From the NCBI GenBank assembly GCA_934376955.1, contig CAKRPJ010000011.1:1-60827 (forward strand): 60,827 nucleotides of DNA, read 5' to 3'. The stretch is from CAKRPJ01 sp934376955. GTDB taxonomy: Bacteria > Bacillota > Clostridia > Lachnospirales > Lachnospiraceae. The notes below the pieces were generated by a model. It saw only the letters and a list, made by a program, of their open reading frames with translations, was not told the origin of the DNA and made no database searches. Positions within the stretch are counted from its first letter, which is position 1; each line of letters starts with the position of its first letter. A program made the translations under genes and the position numbers. This document shows positions 41,355 through 50,716 of this stretch, piece after piece.

Positions 41355-44006
41355 GTGGCACAGTTATCACCAATGATGACGCATTATTTAGAAACGAAAA
41401 AGCAGTATCCGGATTGTATCCTGTTTTACCGCCTTGGGGACTTTTATGAGATGTTCTTTGAGGATGCAAAGACGGTCTCAAGGGAGCTTGAGCTGACTCT
41501 GACCGGTAAGGACTGCGGCATGGAGGAGCGGGCACCGATGTGCGGTGTTCCGTACCATGCTGTTGAGGGGTATCTAAGCCGTCTTGTCCAGAAGGGCTAT
41601 AAGGTGGCCATTGCCGAGCAGATGGAGGATCCGAAGCTTGCAAAGGGGCTGGTAAAGCGGGAGGTGATCCGGGTCGTGACGCCGGGAACGATCCTCAGCG
41701 CCCAGGCTCTTGACGAAACAAAGAACAATTACCTGATGGCTGTCGTCTATACCGGAAGCAGCTACGGGATTGCAACCGTCGATATCACCACCGGGGATTT
41801 TTTCGTTACGGAGGTTCCCTCCGAGCGGGCATTTTTAGATGAGATCAATAAGTTCACTCCCTCCGAGCTGATCTGCAATGAGGCTCTTTTCATGTCGGGA
41901 TTGAATATGGAGGAAATCAAAAACAGATATCATATTGCCGTTTCCTCTCTTGACGGCCGCTTCTTCTCGGATGAAACCTGCAAGAGGGTACTGAAGGAGC
42001 ATTTTAAGGTCATGAGCTTAGAAGGCCTTGGCCTTTCCGATTATGAAAACGGGATGATCGCTGGCGGCTGTGTCCTCCAGTACCTTTATGAAACTCAGAA
42101 AAACGATCTCTCCCAGCTCACAAAGATCACACCCTATACCACAGGCCAGTTCATGATGATCGATACGTCGACCAGACGGAATCTGGAGCTTGTGGAGACA
42201 CTGAGGGAAAAGCAGAAAAGAGGCTCCCTTTTATGGGTCCTTGATAAGACGAAGACGGCTATGGGGGCAAGAATGCTCCGTTCCTTTATTGAACAGCCCC
42301 TGATCCTGCGGGAGGAGATCGAGAAAAGACAGGCAGCCATAGAAGAATTGAATATGAATTACATTCTTCGGGAGGAGATACGGGAATACCTGAATGCGAT
42401 CTATGATCTGGAGCGCCTTTCCGGCCGCATCAGCTATCGTACCGCAAATCCCAGAGATCTTCTGGCGTTTAAAAATTCTCTTGCAATGCTTCCGCATATC
42501 AAGCAGATCCTTGGGGAGTTCTCCTGTGGGCTTTTAAAGGAGCTTCACGATGAGCTCGATGAGCTTAAGGATCTCTATGACCTGATCGATCGTGCGATTG
42601 TTGAGGATCCGCCGATCACGGTCCGGGAGGGAAATATCATAAAAGACGGCTTCAGCGAGGAGGCAGACAAATACCGTAAAGCAAAGACAGATGGGAAAAG
42701 CTGGCTGGCCGGTCTGGAAGCTGAGGAACGGGAGAAAACAGGGATCAAAAGCCTGAAGATAAAATTCAATAAAGTATTCGGCTACTATTTTGAGGTTACC
42801 AATTCCTTTAAGGAGCTGGTTCCGGATTACTTTATCAGAAAACAGACGTTAACCAATGCGGAAAGATATACGACCGATAAGTTAAAGGAGCTTGAGGAGA
42901 TCATCATGGGGGCGGAGGACCGGCTCTATTCCCTCGAGTACGACCTGTTTTGTCAGGTTCGTGAAACCATCGCCGCCGAGGTCATGCGGATCCAATCTTC
43001 CGCAAAGGCCATTGCCGGGATTGATGTATTTACCTCTCTTTCTGCGGTTGCCATGCGAAATGATTATATAAAGCCCAAAATTAACGAGAAGGGGATCATC
43101 AATATCAAAAACGGCAGACATCCGGTCGTTGAGAGGATGATACGAGACGATCTTTTTGTGGCAAACGATACCTATCTGGATAACGGAAAGAACAGGATAT
43201 CGGTGATCACCGGCCCGAATATGGCAGGAAAATCCACATATATGAGGCAGACAGCCCTGATCGTTCTGATGGCCCAGATCGGAAGCTTCGTGCCTGCCGC
43301 AGAAGCAAATATCGGGATATGCGACCGTATCTTTACCCGTGTAGGCGCTTCTGATGATCTGGCCTCCGGCCAGAGTACCTTTATGGTGGAGATGACGGAG
43401 GTTGCCAATATCCTGCGGAACGCGACAAAGAACAGTCTTCTCGTTCTGGATGAGATCGGCAGGGGAACAAGCACCTTTGACGGTCTGTCTATTGCCTGGG
43501 CGGTGATCGAGCATATCAGCAATCCGAGGCTTCTGGGAGCAAAAACACTGTTTGCGACCCATTACCATGAACTTACTGAGTTAGAGGGTACGATCAGCGG
43601 AGTCAATAACTACTGTATCGCGGTCAAGGAGCAGGGGGATGATATCGTGTTCCTGCGAAAAATCGTAAAGGGCGGAGCCGATAAGAGCTATGGAATACAG
43701 GTTGCGAAGCTGGCGGGTGTCCCGGAGTCGGTCATCCACCGTGCAAAGGAGCTGGTCGAGGAGCTTTCCAGCGCCGATATCACTTCACATGCCAGAGAGA
43801 TTGCGGAGCTGTCCTCCAATACGGGAGCCAGAAAAGCGGTCACGAAGCCGGATGAGGTGGATCTGAACCAGCTTACGATATTTGATACCGTTAAGGACGA
43901 TGACATCATCAAAGAGCTCACGGATATGGAGCTTTCAACGATGACGCCGATCGATGCTTTAAATACATTGTACCGGATCCAGACAAAGCTTAAGAACCGC
44001 TGGTAA
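41355..44006 (+). CDS. mutS: DNA mismatch repair protein MutS
   Basis: MutS recognises mismatches and loops. The 883-residue protein starts with the mismatch-reading motif Phe-Tyr-Glu at F30-E32 (GDFYEMF), followed by connector, lever and clamp domains, and the ATPase with Walker A GPNMAGKST near residue 620, LDEIGRGTSTFDG and the His switch FATHYHELTEL. The C-terminal helix-turn-helix dimer region is present. The start is GTG at 41355 with AGGGGTG seven bases upstream, 11 bases after miaB. Confidence 0.97.
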   Translation: MAQLSPMMTHYLETKKQYPDCILFYRLGDFYEMFFEDAKTVSRELELTLTGKDCGMEERAPMCGVPYHAVEGYLSRLVQKGYKVAIAEQMEDPKLAKGLVKREVIRVVTPGTILSAQALDETKNNYLMAVVYTGSSYGIATVDITTGDFFVTEVPSERAFLDEINKFTPSELICNEALFMSGLNMEEIKNRYHIAVSSLDGRFFSDETCKRVLKEHFKVMSLEGLGLSDYENGMIAGGCVLQYLYETQKNDLSQLTKITPYTTGQFMMIDTSTRRNLELVETLREKQKRGSLLWVLDKTKTAMGARMLRSFIEQPLILREEIEKRQAAIEELNMNYILREEIREYLNAIYDLERLSGRISYRTANPRDLLAFKNSLAMLPHIKQILGEFSCGLLKELHDELDELKDLYDLIDRAIVEDPPITVREGNIIKDGFSEEADKYRKAKTDGKSWLAGLEAEEREKTGIKSLKIKFNKVFGYYFEVTNSFKELVPDYFIRKQTLTNAERYTTDKLKELEEIIMGAEDRLYSLEYDLFCQVRETIAAEVMRIQSSAKAIAGIDVFTSLSAVAMRNDYIKPKINEKGIINIKNGRHPVVERMIRDDLFVANDTYLDNGKNRISVITGPNMAGKSTYMRQTALIVLMAQIGSFVPAAEANIGICDRIFTRVGASDDLASGQSTFMVEMTEVANILRNATKNSLLVLDEIGRGTSTFDGLSIAWAVIEHISNPRLLGAKTLFATHYHELTELEGTISGVNNYCIAVKEQGDDIVFLRKIVKGGADKSYGIQVAKLAGVPESVIHRAKELVEELSSADITSHAREIAELSSNTGARKAVTKPDEVDLNQLTIFDTVKDDDIIKELTDMELSTMTPIDALNTLYRIQTKLKNRW

Positions 44007-44030
44007 GACCGGCAGAGAGGAGGAGATACC

Positions 44031-46082
44031 ATGCCGATTCAGGTACTTGACCAGAGCACGATAAACCAGATCGCCGCCGGAGAAGTCGTGGAACGTCCGG
44101 CTTCCGTCGTGAAGGAGCTGATGGAAAACGCCATCGATGCGGGGGCGACAGCCATCACGGTGGAGATCCGCGACGGCGGGATCGGATTTATCAGGATAAC
44201 GGATAACGGCTGCGGGATAGACAGAAAGGAGCTTCCTTTGGCTTTTTTACGTCATTCGACAAGCAAGATCCGGACGGCAGAGGATCTTTTAACGGTTTCT
44301 TCTCTTGGCTTCCGGGGAGAGGCTTTATCCAGTATTGCTGCGGTCTCTCAGGTGGAGCTGATCACAAAAACGCCGGAAAGCCTTACAGGCTCCCGCTATC
44401 AGATCGAGGGTGGCAAGGAAAAAAGTCTTGAGGAGGTAGGAGCTCCCGACGGAACCACATTTATATCAAGAAATCTGTTTTTTAACACACCGGCACGGAG
44501 AAAGTTTCTAAAGACTGCCGCCACGGAGGGAGCCCATGTGGCCGATCTGGTGGAAAAGATCGCACTTTCCCATCCGGAGATCTCCATAAGGCTGATCGTG
44601 AATAATCAGAACAAGATCCACACCTCCGGAAACCATAATCTGAAGGATATCATTTACACGATCTATGGCAGAGAGCTGACAGCAAATCTGATCCCCCTTA
44701 CGCTTGAAACGGAAATGTTCAGAGTGAAGGGATTTATTGCCAACCCTTCCGTTGCCCGGGGAAATCGAAACTATGAAAGCTATTTTATCAATGGCAGATA
44801 TATTAAAAGCGGATTGATCTCAAAGGCCATCGAGGACGGATATAAGAGCTATATGATGCAGCATAAATATCCCTTTACCATGCTCCATATCTCTGTGGAG
44901 CCGGAATTTATTGATGTCAATGTGCATCCGTCAAAAATGGAGCTGCGCTTTAAGGACGGCGAGGAGATATACCGCGTTCTGTCGAATGGGATCCGGGAAG
45001 TCCTCTCCGGCAGGGAGCTCATTCCGGAGGCAACCATCGCAAAGGAGCCGGAGGTATCGAAAGCAGCCATCGAAAACCCGTCGGTGGAGACGGCTGCCGG
45101 ACAATCCCCACATCGCGCTCCTGAGCCCTTTGAAAGAAAGAGGATGGAATTATCGGCTGGTGCAGGTACGACAATGCGCCTATCCGACGCTATAACGAAT
45201 GCGGAAGCTCTGAAAGAAGGTCAAAGCGAATACGCAAAAGCAATAGCCCCCGGGCTTATGCAGAAAACACCAAAAGTCTGGAAGCCGCAGATGCCGCCAA
45301 TGCCGCAGGAGCCTGCAGCACAGCCTATGCCGCCAATGTCGCAGGTGTCTGCAGCACAGCCTATGCCGCCAAGGCCGCAGATGCCTGCAGCACAGCCTAT
45401 ACCGCCAAGGCCACAGGAGCCCGCTGCTTCGACCGTGCCGCAGAATGCAACGGCATACTCCCAGCTGGAGATGTTTGACGGGCGCCTCCTTTCTGAGAAG
45501 GCGCGAGAGGAGCATCGGATCATCGGACAGGTATTTGATACCTACTGGCTTGTGGAGTACAGGGACAATCTCTACATCATCGATCAGCATGCAGCTCATG
45601 AAAAGGTTCTGTTTGAAAAAACCTACGCGACCTTAAGCTCAAGGGAGTATACCTCCCAGTATATCAGCCCGCCTCTCATTGTCACGTTGTCCATGCAGGA
45701 GGAGGAGCGTTTAAAGAAACACCTTAGTGTATTTCAGGAGCTGGGTTTTGAGATCGAGCCCTTTGGAGGGCGGGAATACGCGATCTACGCAGTTCCGGAT
45801 AATCTGTTTTCTCTGGCAAAAAAAGAGCTGTTTACCGAGCTTTTGGATAACCTGTCTGATGTCAGCGACGGACAGAGCACAGAGTCGATCTATGACCGGA
45901 TCGCCTCGATGTCCTGTAAGGCTGCGGTAAAGGGAAATCATCGTCTTTCCGAGAGGGAGGCCCATGAGCTGATCGGAGAGCTTCTAAAGCTTGAGAATCC
46001 CTACGCCTGCCCTCACGGACGTCCGACCATTATTTCTATCAGTAAATATGAGATGGAAAAGAAATTTAAGAGGATCCTATGA
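44031..46082 (+). CDS. mutL: DNA mismatch repair endonuclease MutL
   Basis: The 683-residue protein has the GHKL ATPase domain (ELMENAIDAGAT near 29-40, DNGCGIDRKE, GFRGEALSSI) and a C-terminal domain with the nicking motif DQHAAHEKVLFE (about 518-529) and ACPHGRPT, so this is an endonuclease-type MutL as in other Gram-positives. The linker (about 330-480) is rich in Pro, Met, Gln and Ala and contains a 12-residue tandem repeat coded by 45291-45434. GAGAGGAGG precedes the ATG. Its stop overlaps the miaA start. Confidence 0.97.
   Translation: MPIQVLDQSTINQIAAGEVVERPASVVKELMENAIDAGATAITVEIRDGGIGFIRITDNGCGIDRKELPLAFLRHSTSKIRTAEDLLTVSSLGFRGEALSSIAAVSQVELITKTPESLTGSRYQIEGGKEKSLEEVGAPDGTTFISRNLFFNTPARRKFLKTAATEGAHVADLVEKIALSHPEISIRLIVNNQNKIHTSGNHNLKDIIYTIYGRELTANLIPLTLETEMFRVKGFIANPSVARGNRNYESYFINGRYIKSGLISKAIEDGYKSYMMQHKYPFTMLHISVEPEFIDVNVHPSKMELRFKDGEEIYRVLSNGIREVLSGRELIPEATIAKEPEVSKAAIENPSVETAAGQSPHRAPEPFERKRMELSAGAGTTMRLSDAITNAEALKEGQSEYAKAIAPGLMQKTPKVWKPQMPPMPQEPAAQPMPPMSQVSAAQPMPPRPQMPAAQPIPPRPQEPAASTVPQNATAYSQLEMFDGRLLSEKAREEHRIIGQVFDTYWLVEYRDNLYIIDQHAAHEKVLFEKTYATLSSREYTSQYISPPLIVTLSMQEEERLKKHLSVFQELGFEIEPFGGREYAIYAVPDNLFSLAKKELFTELLDNLSDVSDGQSTESIYDRIASMSCKAAVKGNHRLSEREAHELIGELLKLENPYACPHGRPTIISISKYEMEKKFKRIL
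45291..45434 (+). repeat. 36-base tandem repeat inside mutL
   Basis: Four units of 36 bases (45291, 45327, 45363 and 45399) encode MPPMPQEPAAQP and variants in the MutL linker. The first three are closely alike; the fourth has drifted, mainly in its second half. The unit is a multiple of three, so gain or loss keeps the frame. Confidence 0.9.
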
Positions 46083-47041
46083 TGAAACAGCCTTTAATTA
46101 TATTGACAGGCCCCACTGCCTCCGGAAAGACCTCCCTTTCCGTAAGCCTCGCAAAAAGGATCGGCGGAGAGATAATAAGTGCCGATTCTATGCAGGTCTA
46201 CCGCTATATGGATGTAGGCTCGGCCAAGGTGACGAAGGAGGAGATGGAGGGAGTCCCACATCATCTGATCGATGTGCTGGATCCGAAGGAGCCCTTTGAT
46301 GTGGTGCGCTTTCAGACCATGGCAAAGGAGGCCCTCAAAAGGATACGAGATAACGGTCATATCCCCATCGTAGCCGGCGGAACCGGGTTTTATATCCAGG
46401 CACTTTTAAATGATATCGATTTTACGGAAAATGACAGTGATACGGAATACAGGAGCATGCTGGAGGCACTTTCCCGTGAAAAGGGAGCAGAGTATCTCCA
46501 TGAAATGCTTCGGCAGAACGACCCGGAGTCGGCAGAAGCGATCCACGCCAATAACACGAAGCGAGTGATCCGGGCGCTGGAGTTTTATAAGAAGACCGGA
46601 AAAAAGATATCTGCCCATAATGAAGAAGAAAGAAACAGACAGTCCCCCTACAATTTTGCATATTATGTCCTTACAATGGAACGGGCCCGCCTTTACGAGC
46701 GGATCGACCGGCGAGTGGATATGATGATGGAAAACGGGCTTTTAAGGGAGGTCATGCAGCTAAAAGAGCTTGGCTGCAGCAGAGAAATGGTCTCCATGCA
46801 GGGGCTTGGCTATAAGGAGATATTAGACTATCTGAATGGAGAGATAAGTCTGGAGGAAGCTGTCTACATCATAAAGCGCGATACCAGGCATTTTGCCAAG
46901 CGGCAGCTGACCTGGTTTAAGAGAGAGCGGGAAGTAGAATGGATCGATCAGGAGAAGTTTTCATTCGATAAAGAAAAGATCCTGCAATGGATGATGGAAG
47001 ATCTGAAAAGCAGGGGAATTTTAGAAAAGGAGCAGGAATAA
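46079..47041 (+). CDS. miaA: tRNA dimethylallyltransferase MiaA
   Basis: MiaA adds the dimethylallyl group to A37, giving the substrate of MiaB. The 320-residue protein has the P-loop GPTASGKTS (residues 11-19), the DSMQVYRYMDVGSAK motif, GGTGFYIQALL and KRDTRHFAKRQLTWF, all family hallmarks. The ATG at 46079 overlaps the mutL stop (ATGA), so translation is coupled. A second ATG follows directly and could also serve. Confidence 0.97.
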   Translation: MMKQPLIILTGPTASGKTSLSVSLAKRIGGEIISADSMQVYRYMDVGSAKVTKEEMEGVPHHLIDVLDPKEPFDVVRFQTMAKEALKRIRDNGHIPIVAGGTGFYIQALLNDIDFTENDSDTEYRSMLEALSREKGAEYLHEMLRQNDPESAEAIHANNTKRVIRALEFYKKTGKKISAHNEEERNRQSPYNFAYYVLTMERARLYERIDRRVDMMMENGLLREVMQLKELGCSREMVSMQGLGYKEILDYLNGEISLEEAVYIIKRDTRHFAKRQLTWFKREREVEWIDQEKFSFDKEKILQWMMEDLKSRGILEKEQE

Positions 47042-47044
47042 GCC

Positions 47045-48325
47045 ATGGAGCTAACAGAAATGTACGGACAGCTCGGAGTGTCCGAGAAGGTATTAAAATT
47101 TTCAAAGGAAATCGAGGCATCGTTAAAGGAGCGCTTTGAGGCCATCGACGAGATCGCAGAGTATAACCAGCTTAAGGTCATAAAGGCAATGCAGGAGGCC
47201 AGAGTCAGCGATATCCATTTTGCCGGAACGACCGGATACGGGTATAATGATCTTGGACGTGATACGCTGGAGACCGTGTATGCAAAGGCATTCCACGGCG
47301 AGGATGCACTGGTGCGCCCGCAGCTGATCTCCGGAACACATGCACTTACGGTGGCACTGTCCGGAAATCTCCGTCCGGGTGATGAGATCCTGTCTCCGGT
47401 GGGAAAGCCCTATGACACCTTAGAAGAAGTCATCGGAATCCGGGATTCTGTCGGTTCCCTTAAGGAGTACGGGATCACCTACCGCCAGGTCGACCTTCTG
47501 GAGAACGGTGATTTTGATTATGAGAACATAAAAAAGGCCATCAATGAAAAAACAAAACTGATCGAGATCCAGCGTTCTAAAGGCTATGCGACCAGACCGA
47601 CATTATCGGTAGCACGGATCGGTGAACTGATCGCATTCATCAAAGCGATCAAGCCGGACGTGATCTGCATGGTGGATAACTGCTATGGAGAATTTGTTGA
47701 GAAGATAGAGCCTACCGATGTCGGGGCAGACATGATCGTCGGCTCCCTGATCAAAAACCCGGGCGGCGGCCTTGCCCCCATCGGCGGATATATTGTCGGC
47801 AGAAAGGACTGTATCGAGCGTGCTGCGTACCGTCTTACGGCTCCGGGACTCGGCAAGGAGGTGGGAGCAAGCCTCGGCGTCAGCCAGTCCTTATATCAGG
47901 GACTGTTTCTGGCTCCTACGGTCGTTGCCGGCGCTCTTAAGGGAGCAATATTTGCTGCCAACATATATGAAAAGCTGGGCTTTGGCGTTGTTCCGAACGG
48001 AACAGAGAGCAGACATGATATCATTCAGGCAATAACCTTCGGAACCCCGGAGGGGGTGATCCGCTTCTGTGAGGGCATTCAGGCAGCCGCACCGGTAGAC
48101 AGCTTTGTGACACCGGAGCCGTGGGCTATGCCGGGCTATGATTCCGATGTTATCATGGCAGCAGGTGCGTTTGTTCAGGGCTCCTCCATCGAGCTGTCTG
48201 CAGACGGCCCCATCAAGCCGCCTTATGCCGTATATTTCCAGGGTGGTCTTACCTGGTATCATGCAAAGTTTGGAATCCAGATGTCACTTCAGAAGCTTTT
48301 AGATGCCGGTCTTGTTACACTGTGA
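47045..48325 (+). CDS. PLP enzyme of the 'aluminium resistance' / methionine gamma-lyase-like family
   Basis: A 426-residue aminotransferase-fold protein of the YnbB type. The opening VLKFSKEIEASLKERF, the FAGTTGYGYNDLGRD segment and the PLP-lysine region VGSLIKNPGGGLAPIGGY (Lys near residue 240) are characteristic. The family name comes from old annotation; the real reaction is uncertain, though a C-S lyase is plausible. It begins three bases after miaA, as its homologue does near mutSL-miaA-type clusters in other Gram-positives. Confidence 0.88.
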   Translation: MELTEMYGQLGVSEKVLKFSKEIEASLKERFEAIDEIAEYNQLKVIKAMQEARVSDIHFAGTTGYGYNDLGRDTLETVYAKAFHGEDALVRPQLISGTHALTVALSGNLRPGDEILSPVGKPYDTLEEVIGIRDSVGSLKEYGITYRQVDLLENGDFDYENIKKAINEKTKLIEIQRSKGYATRPTLSVARIGELIAFIKAIKPDVICMVDNCYGEFVEKIEPTDVGADMIVGSLIKNPGGGLAPIGGYIVGRKDCIERAAYRLTAPGLGKEVGASLGVSQSLYQGLFLAPTVVAGALKGAIFAANIYEKLGFGVVPNGTESRHDIIQAITFGTPEGVIRFCEGIQAAAPVDSFVTPEPWAMPGYDSDVIMAAGAFVQGSSIELSADGPIKPPYAVYFQGGLTWYHAKFGIQMSLQKLLDAGLVTL

Positions 48326-48341
48326 TCGGAGGTGACAGCGC

Positions 48342-48593
48342 ATGCGGTCTAAAAATTCGTGGGTACTGCTCCTGATGATATTGTCGGGGATCGTTCTCGG
48401 AGGATTTATCGGAGAGATGGCGGAAGGGATCCCGTTCCTTTCATGGCTGAATTTCGGAGAATCCTTTGGCCTTAAGGATCCGCTGGTCTTAAATCTTGGA
48501 ATTCTTGTGATCACGTTTGGTCTTACTATCCGGATCACCATGGCCAGCATCATCGGTGTTATCATTGCAGTCCTTGCCTATCGTTTCATTTAG
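48342..48593 (+). CDS. DUF4321 membrane protein
   Basis: An 83-residue protein with two hydrophobic helices (about 7-27 and 48-80, the latter perhaps kinked) separated by a short outer loop containing WLNFGESFGLKDPLVLNLG, which is the DUF4321 pattern. GGAGGTGAC precedes the ATG. In many Clostridia it lies just before radC-mreBCD or maf genes, as here. The function is unknown. Confidence 0.85.
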   Translation: MRSKNSWVLLLMILSGIVLGGFIGEMAEGIPFLSWLNFGESFGLKDPLVLNLGILVITFGLTIRITMASIIGVIIAVLAYRFI

Positions 48594-48645
48594 GGGATCA
48601 GGATCAGAAGGTACTTGGAGAGCCGAAAGGATCAGGTGTACCAAT

Positions 48646-49347
48646 ATGAAACAGGAAGCAAAAAAAACAATGAAAATGCTCCCGGTCTCGGAGCGTCCTT
48701 ATGAAAAGGCACTGGAATACGGGACAGAGAGTCTTTCTGATGCGGAGCTTATTGCTGTTATCCTAAGGAGCGGCACAAGGGAATTTACAGCAAGGGATCT
48801 GGCGGAGGAGGTTTTGTCACTGGGCGATCCGCCGGGTCTTTCCGGACTCCTGCATCATACCATGCCGGATTTTAAGGCAATCCGGGGGATCGGAAATGTT
48901 AAGGCGATCCAGCTTGCTGCCATCGGCGAGCTTTCAAGAAGGATCTGGAAGGCCGCCCGCACCGGCGAGGAGCTGTGCTTTTCCCATCCGGCTGTGATCG
49001 CTGATTATTTTATGGAGGATATGCGTCATAAGGAGCAGGAAAATATCAAGCTTCTGATACTGAACACAAAAAATATCCTTTTAAAAGCAGTTAATTTATC
49101 GAAAGGAACGGTAAATGCGTCTTTAGCCACCCCGAGAGAGATCTTTATCGAGGCGCTCAGGTATCGCGGAACCTCTGTGATCCTGATCCATAACCATCCC
49201 AGCGGTGATGCGGAGCCGAGCAGCGAGGACTGCCTGTTCACCCGCAGAGTTGAGGAGGCCGGGAAGCTTATGGGAATTCCGTTGTTAGATCACATTATTA
49301 TCGGGGATACTTCTTATGTGAGCCTGAAAGAACGGGGAATTTTGTAA
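48646..49347 (+). CDS. radC: RadC family JAB1/MPN-domain protein
   Basis: A 233-residue protein with an N-terminal helix-hairpin-helix region (about 20-95, MPDFKAIRGIGNVKAIQL) and a C-terminal MPN/JAMM metal site HNHPSGDAEPSSED (about 182-195) where HxH plus Asp bind zinc. Despite the name, a role in DNA repair is disputed. I use ATG 48646, with AGGTG seven bases upstream; the frame extends through the end of the DUF4321 gene. mreC starts directly after its stop, which fits the common radC-mreBCD order, but mreB is missing here. Confidence 0.92.
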   Translation: MKQEAKKTMKMLPVSERPYEKALEYGTESLSDAELIAVILRSGTREFTARDLAEEVLSLGDPPGLSGLLHHTMPDFKAIRGIGNVKAIQLAAIGELSRRIWKAARTGEELCFSHPAVIADYFMEDMRHKEQENIKLLILNTKNILLKAVNLSKGTVNASLATPREIFIEALRYRGTSVILIHNHPSGDAEPSSEDCLFTRRVEEAGKLMGIPLLDHIIIGDTSYVSLKERGIL

Positions 49348-50196
49348 ATGATGAAAAATACCAGATATGTTTTATTCGGCCTGTCTATACTCTGCGTCTG
49401 TATGATCGGTATCACGACTCTTAACAGCGGGCTTTTAAATCCGCTAAGAGACGCAGTCGGCTATGTGCTCGTGCCGATCCAGTCAGGGATCAACCGGGCA
49501 GGAAGCGGAATATATAATGAGGTCAGAAACCTCGGCACGATGAAAAAAGCACAGAAGGAAAATGAAGCGCTCAAGGCAAGAGTCGACGAACTGACAGAGG
49601 AGAACACCAGACTGCGAAGTGAACAGCAGGAGCTGGAAAGATTAAGAGAATTGTATGAACTGGACAGCCAGTATATGCAGTATAATAAAGTAGGTGCGCG
49701 TATCATTGCAAAGGATACCGGAAGCTGGTTCTCCGTATTCCGTATCGATAAAGGATCCGATGACGGCATCATGGAAAACATGAATGTGATCGCAGGCGGC
49801 GGTCTTGTCGGGATCGTCACGGACGTAGGAGCCAATTATGCCACGGTTCGATCCATCATCGATGATTCCAGCCGCGTGAGCGCCATGGCACAGCAATCCG
49901 GAGATACCTGTATGGTATCGGGAGACCTTAAGCTGTTCAATGAGGGGCGGCTTAAGCTGGGATATATGGAAAAGGATGACGACATCAAGGATGGGGATAT
50001 GATCGTAACCTCCAATATCAGTGAAAAATTTCTTCCGGGGCTTCTGATCGGATACGCGACGGATATAACTGTTGACTACAATGACAATCTGACAAAATCC
50101 GGATATGTGATCCCGGCAGCCCGATTCGACAGGCTGCAGGAGGTTCTCGTGATTACGGATTTAAAAAATGCGGGGCCGGAATTTAATGAACAGTAG
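49348..50196 (+). CDS. mreC: Cell-shape protein MreC
   Basis: A 282-residue protein with one N-terminal helix (about 8-26), a coiled coil (about 62-108, rich in Glu/Leu heptads) and a beta-barrel domain (about 115-275) with DGIMENMNVIAGGGLVGIV, as in MreC. It scaffolds the elongation complex outside the membrane. No MreB gene is next to it, so the actin homologue, if present, lies elsewhere. Its stop lies inside the beginning of mreD. Confidence 0.95.
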   Translation: MMKNTRYVLFGLSILCVCMIGITTLNSGLLNPLRDAVGYVLVPIQSGINRAGSGIYNEVRNLGTMKKAQKENEALKARVDELTEENTRLRSEQQELERLRELYELDSQYMQYNKVGARIIAKDTGSWFSVFRIDKGSDDGIMENMNVIAGGGLVGIVTDVGANYATVRSIIDDSSRVSAMAQQSGDTCMVSGDLKLFNEGRLKLGYMEKDDDIKDGDMIVTSNISEKFLPGLLIGYATDITVDYNDNLTKSGYVIPAARFDRLQEVLVITDLKNAGPEFNEQ

Positions 50197-50716
50197 CTTA
50201 AAACAGATCAGCCTGAATCTGATCCTTATCATACTTGCTTTTTCCATACAGACCTGTGTGTTTCCGCTGATACCGTTTTTATCAGCCTATCCGAATCTGA
50301 TGCTGATCCTGATCTTCTCCTTCGGATTTATCCGGGGAAGTGCGTCCGGAATGACATACGGCTTAGTAGCAGGACTTTTGATGGATCTTTCATCCGGAGG
50401 CGCTCTGGGGTTTTATACGTTGTTTTTTATCTGGATGGGATATGTGAACGGAATCGGAACCAAATATTATTATGAGGATTACATTACACTTCCGCTGGCT
50501 TTGAGCGCAGCAAATGAGCTGGCATATAATCTGTATCTTTATGTATTCGGCTTCCTTTTGCGCGGCCGCTTAAGCTTTGGATATTATCTGATCAATAATA
50601 TTCTCCCGGAAACCATTTTTACGGTGGTAACGACGCTGGCTGTGTACCGGGTGTTCCTGTTTATCAGCCGCAAGATGGAAGAAATAGGAAAAAGGAGAGA
50701 CACGACGATTGTTTAG
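50186..50716 (+). CDS. mreD: Cell-shape protein MreD
   Basis: A 176-residue membrane protein with five to six helices and the MreD features PNLMLILIFSFGFIRG and GLLMDLSSGGALGFYTL. I choose the ATG at 50186 (GGGGCCGGA upstream) although an ATG at 50168 is also in frame. It overlaps mreC by 11 bases and the PBP2 gene by eight, so the three are coupled. Confidence 0.93.
   Translation: MNSSLKQISLNLILIILAFSIQTCVFPLIPFLSAYPNLMLILIFSFGFIRGSASGMTYGLVAGLLMDLSSGGALGFYTLFFIWMGYVNGIGTKYYYEDYITLPLALSAANELAYNLYLYVFGFLLRGRLSFGYYLINNILPETIFTVVTTLAVYRVFLFISRKMEEIGKRRDTTIV

Noticed and set aside
42882..43568. A 228-codon minus-strand open frame inside mutS
   Set aside because: It overlaps the conserved MutS ATPase domain and shows no family motif or start signal.
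45180..45599. Cys/Arg-rich minus-strand frames opposite the mutL repeat
   Set aside because: They are the antisense reading of the Pro-rich tandem repeat and owe their pattern to it.
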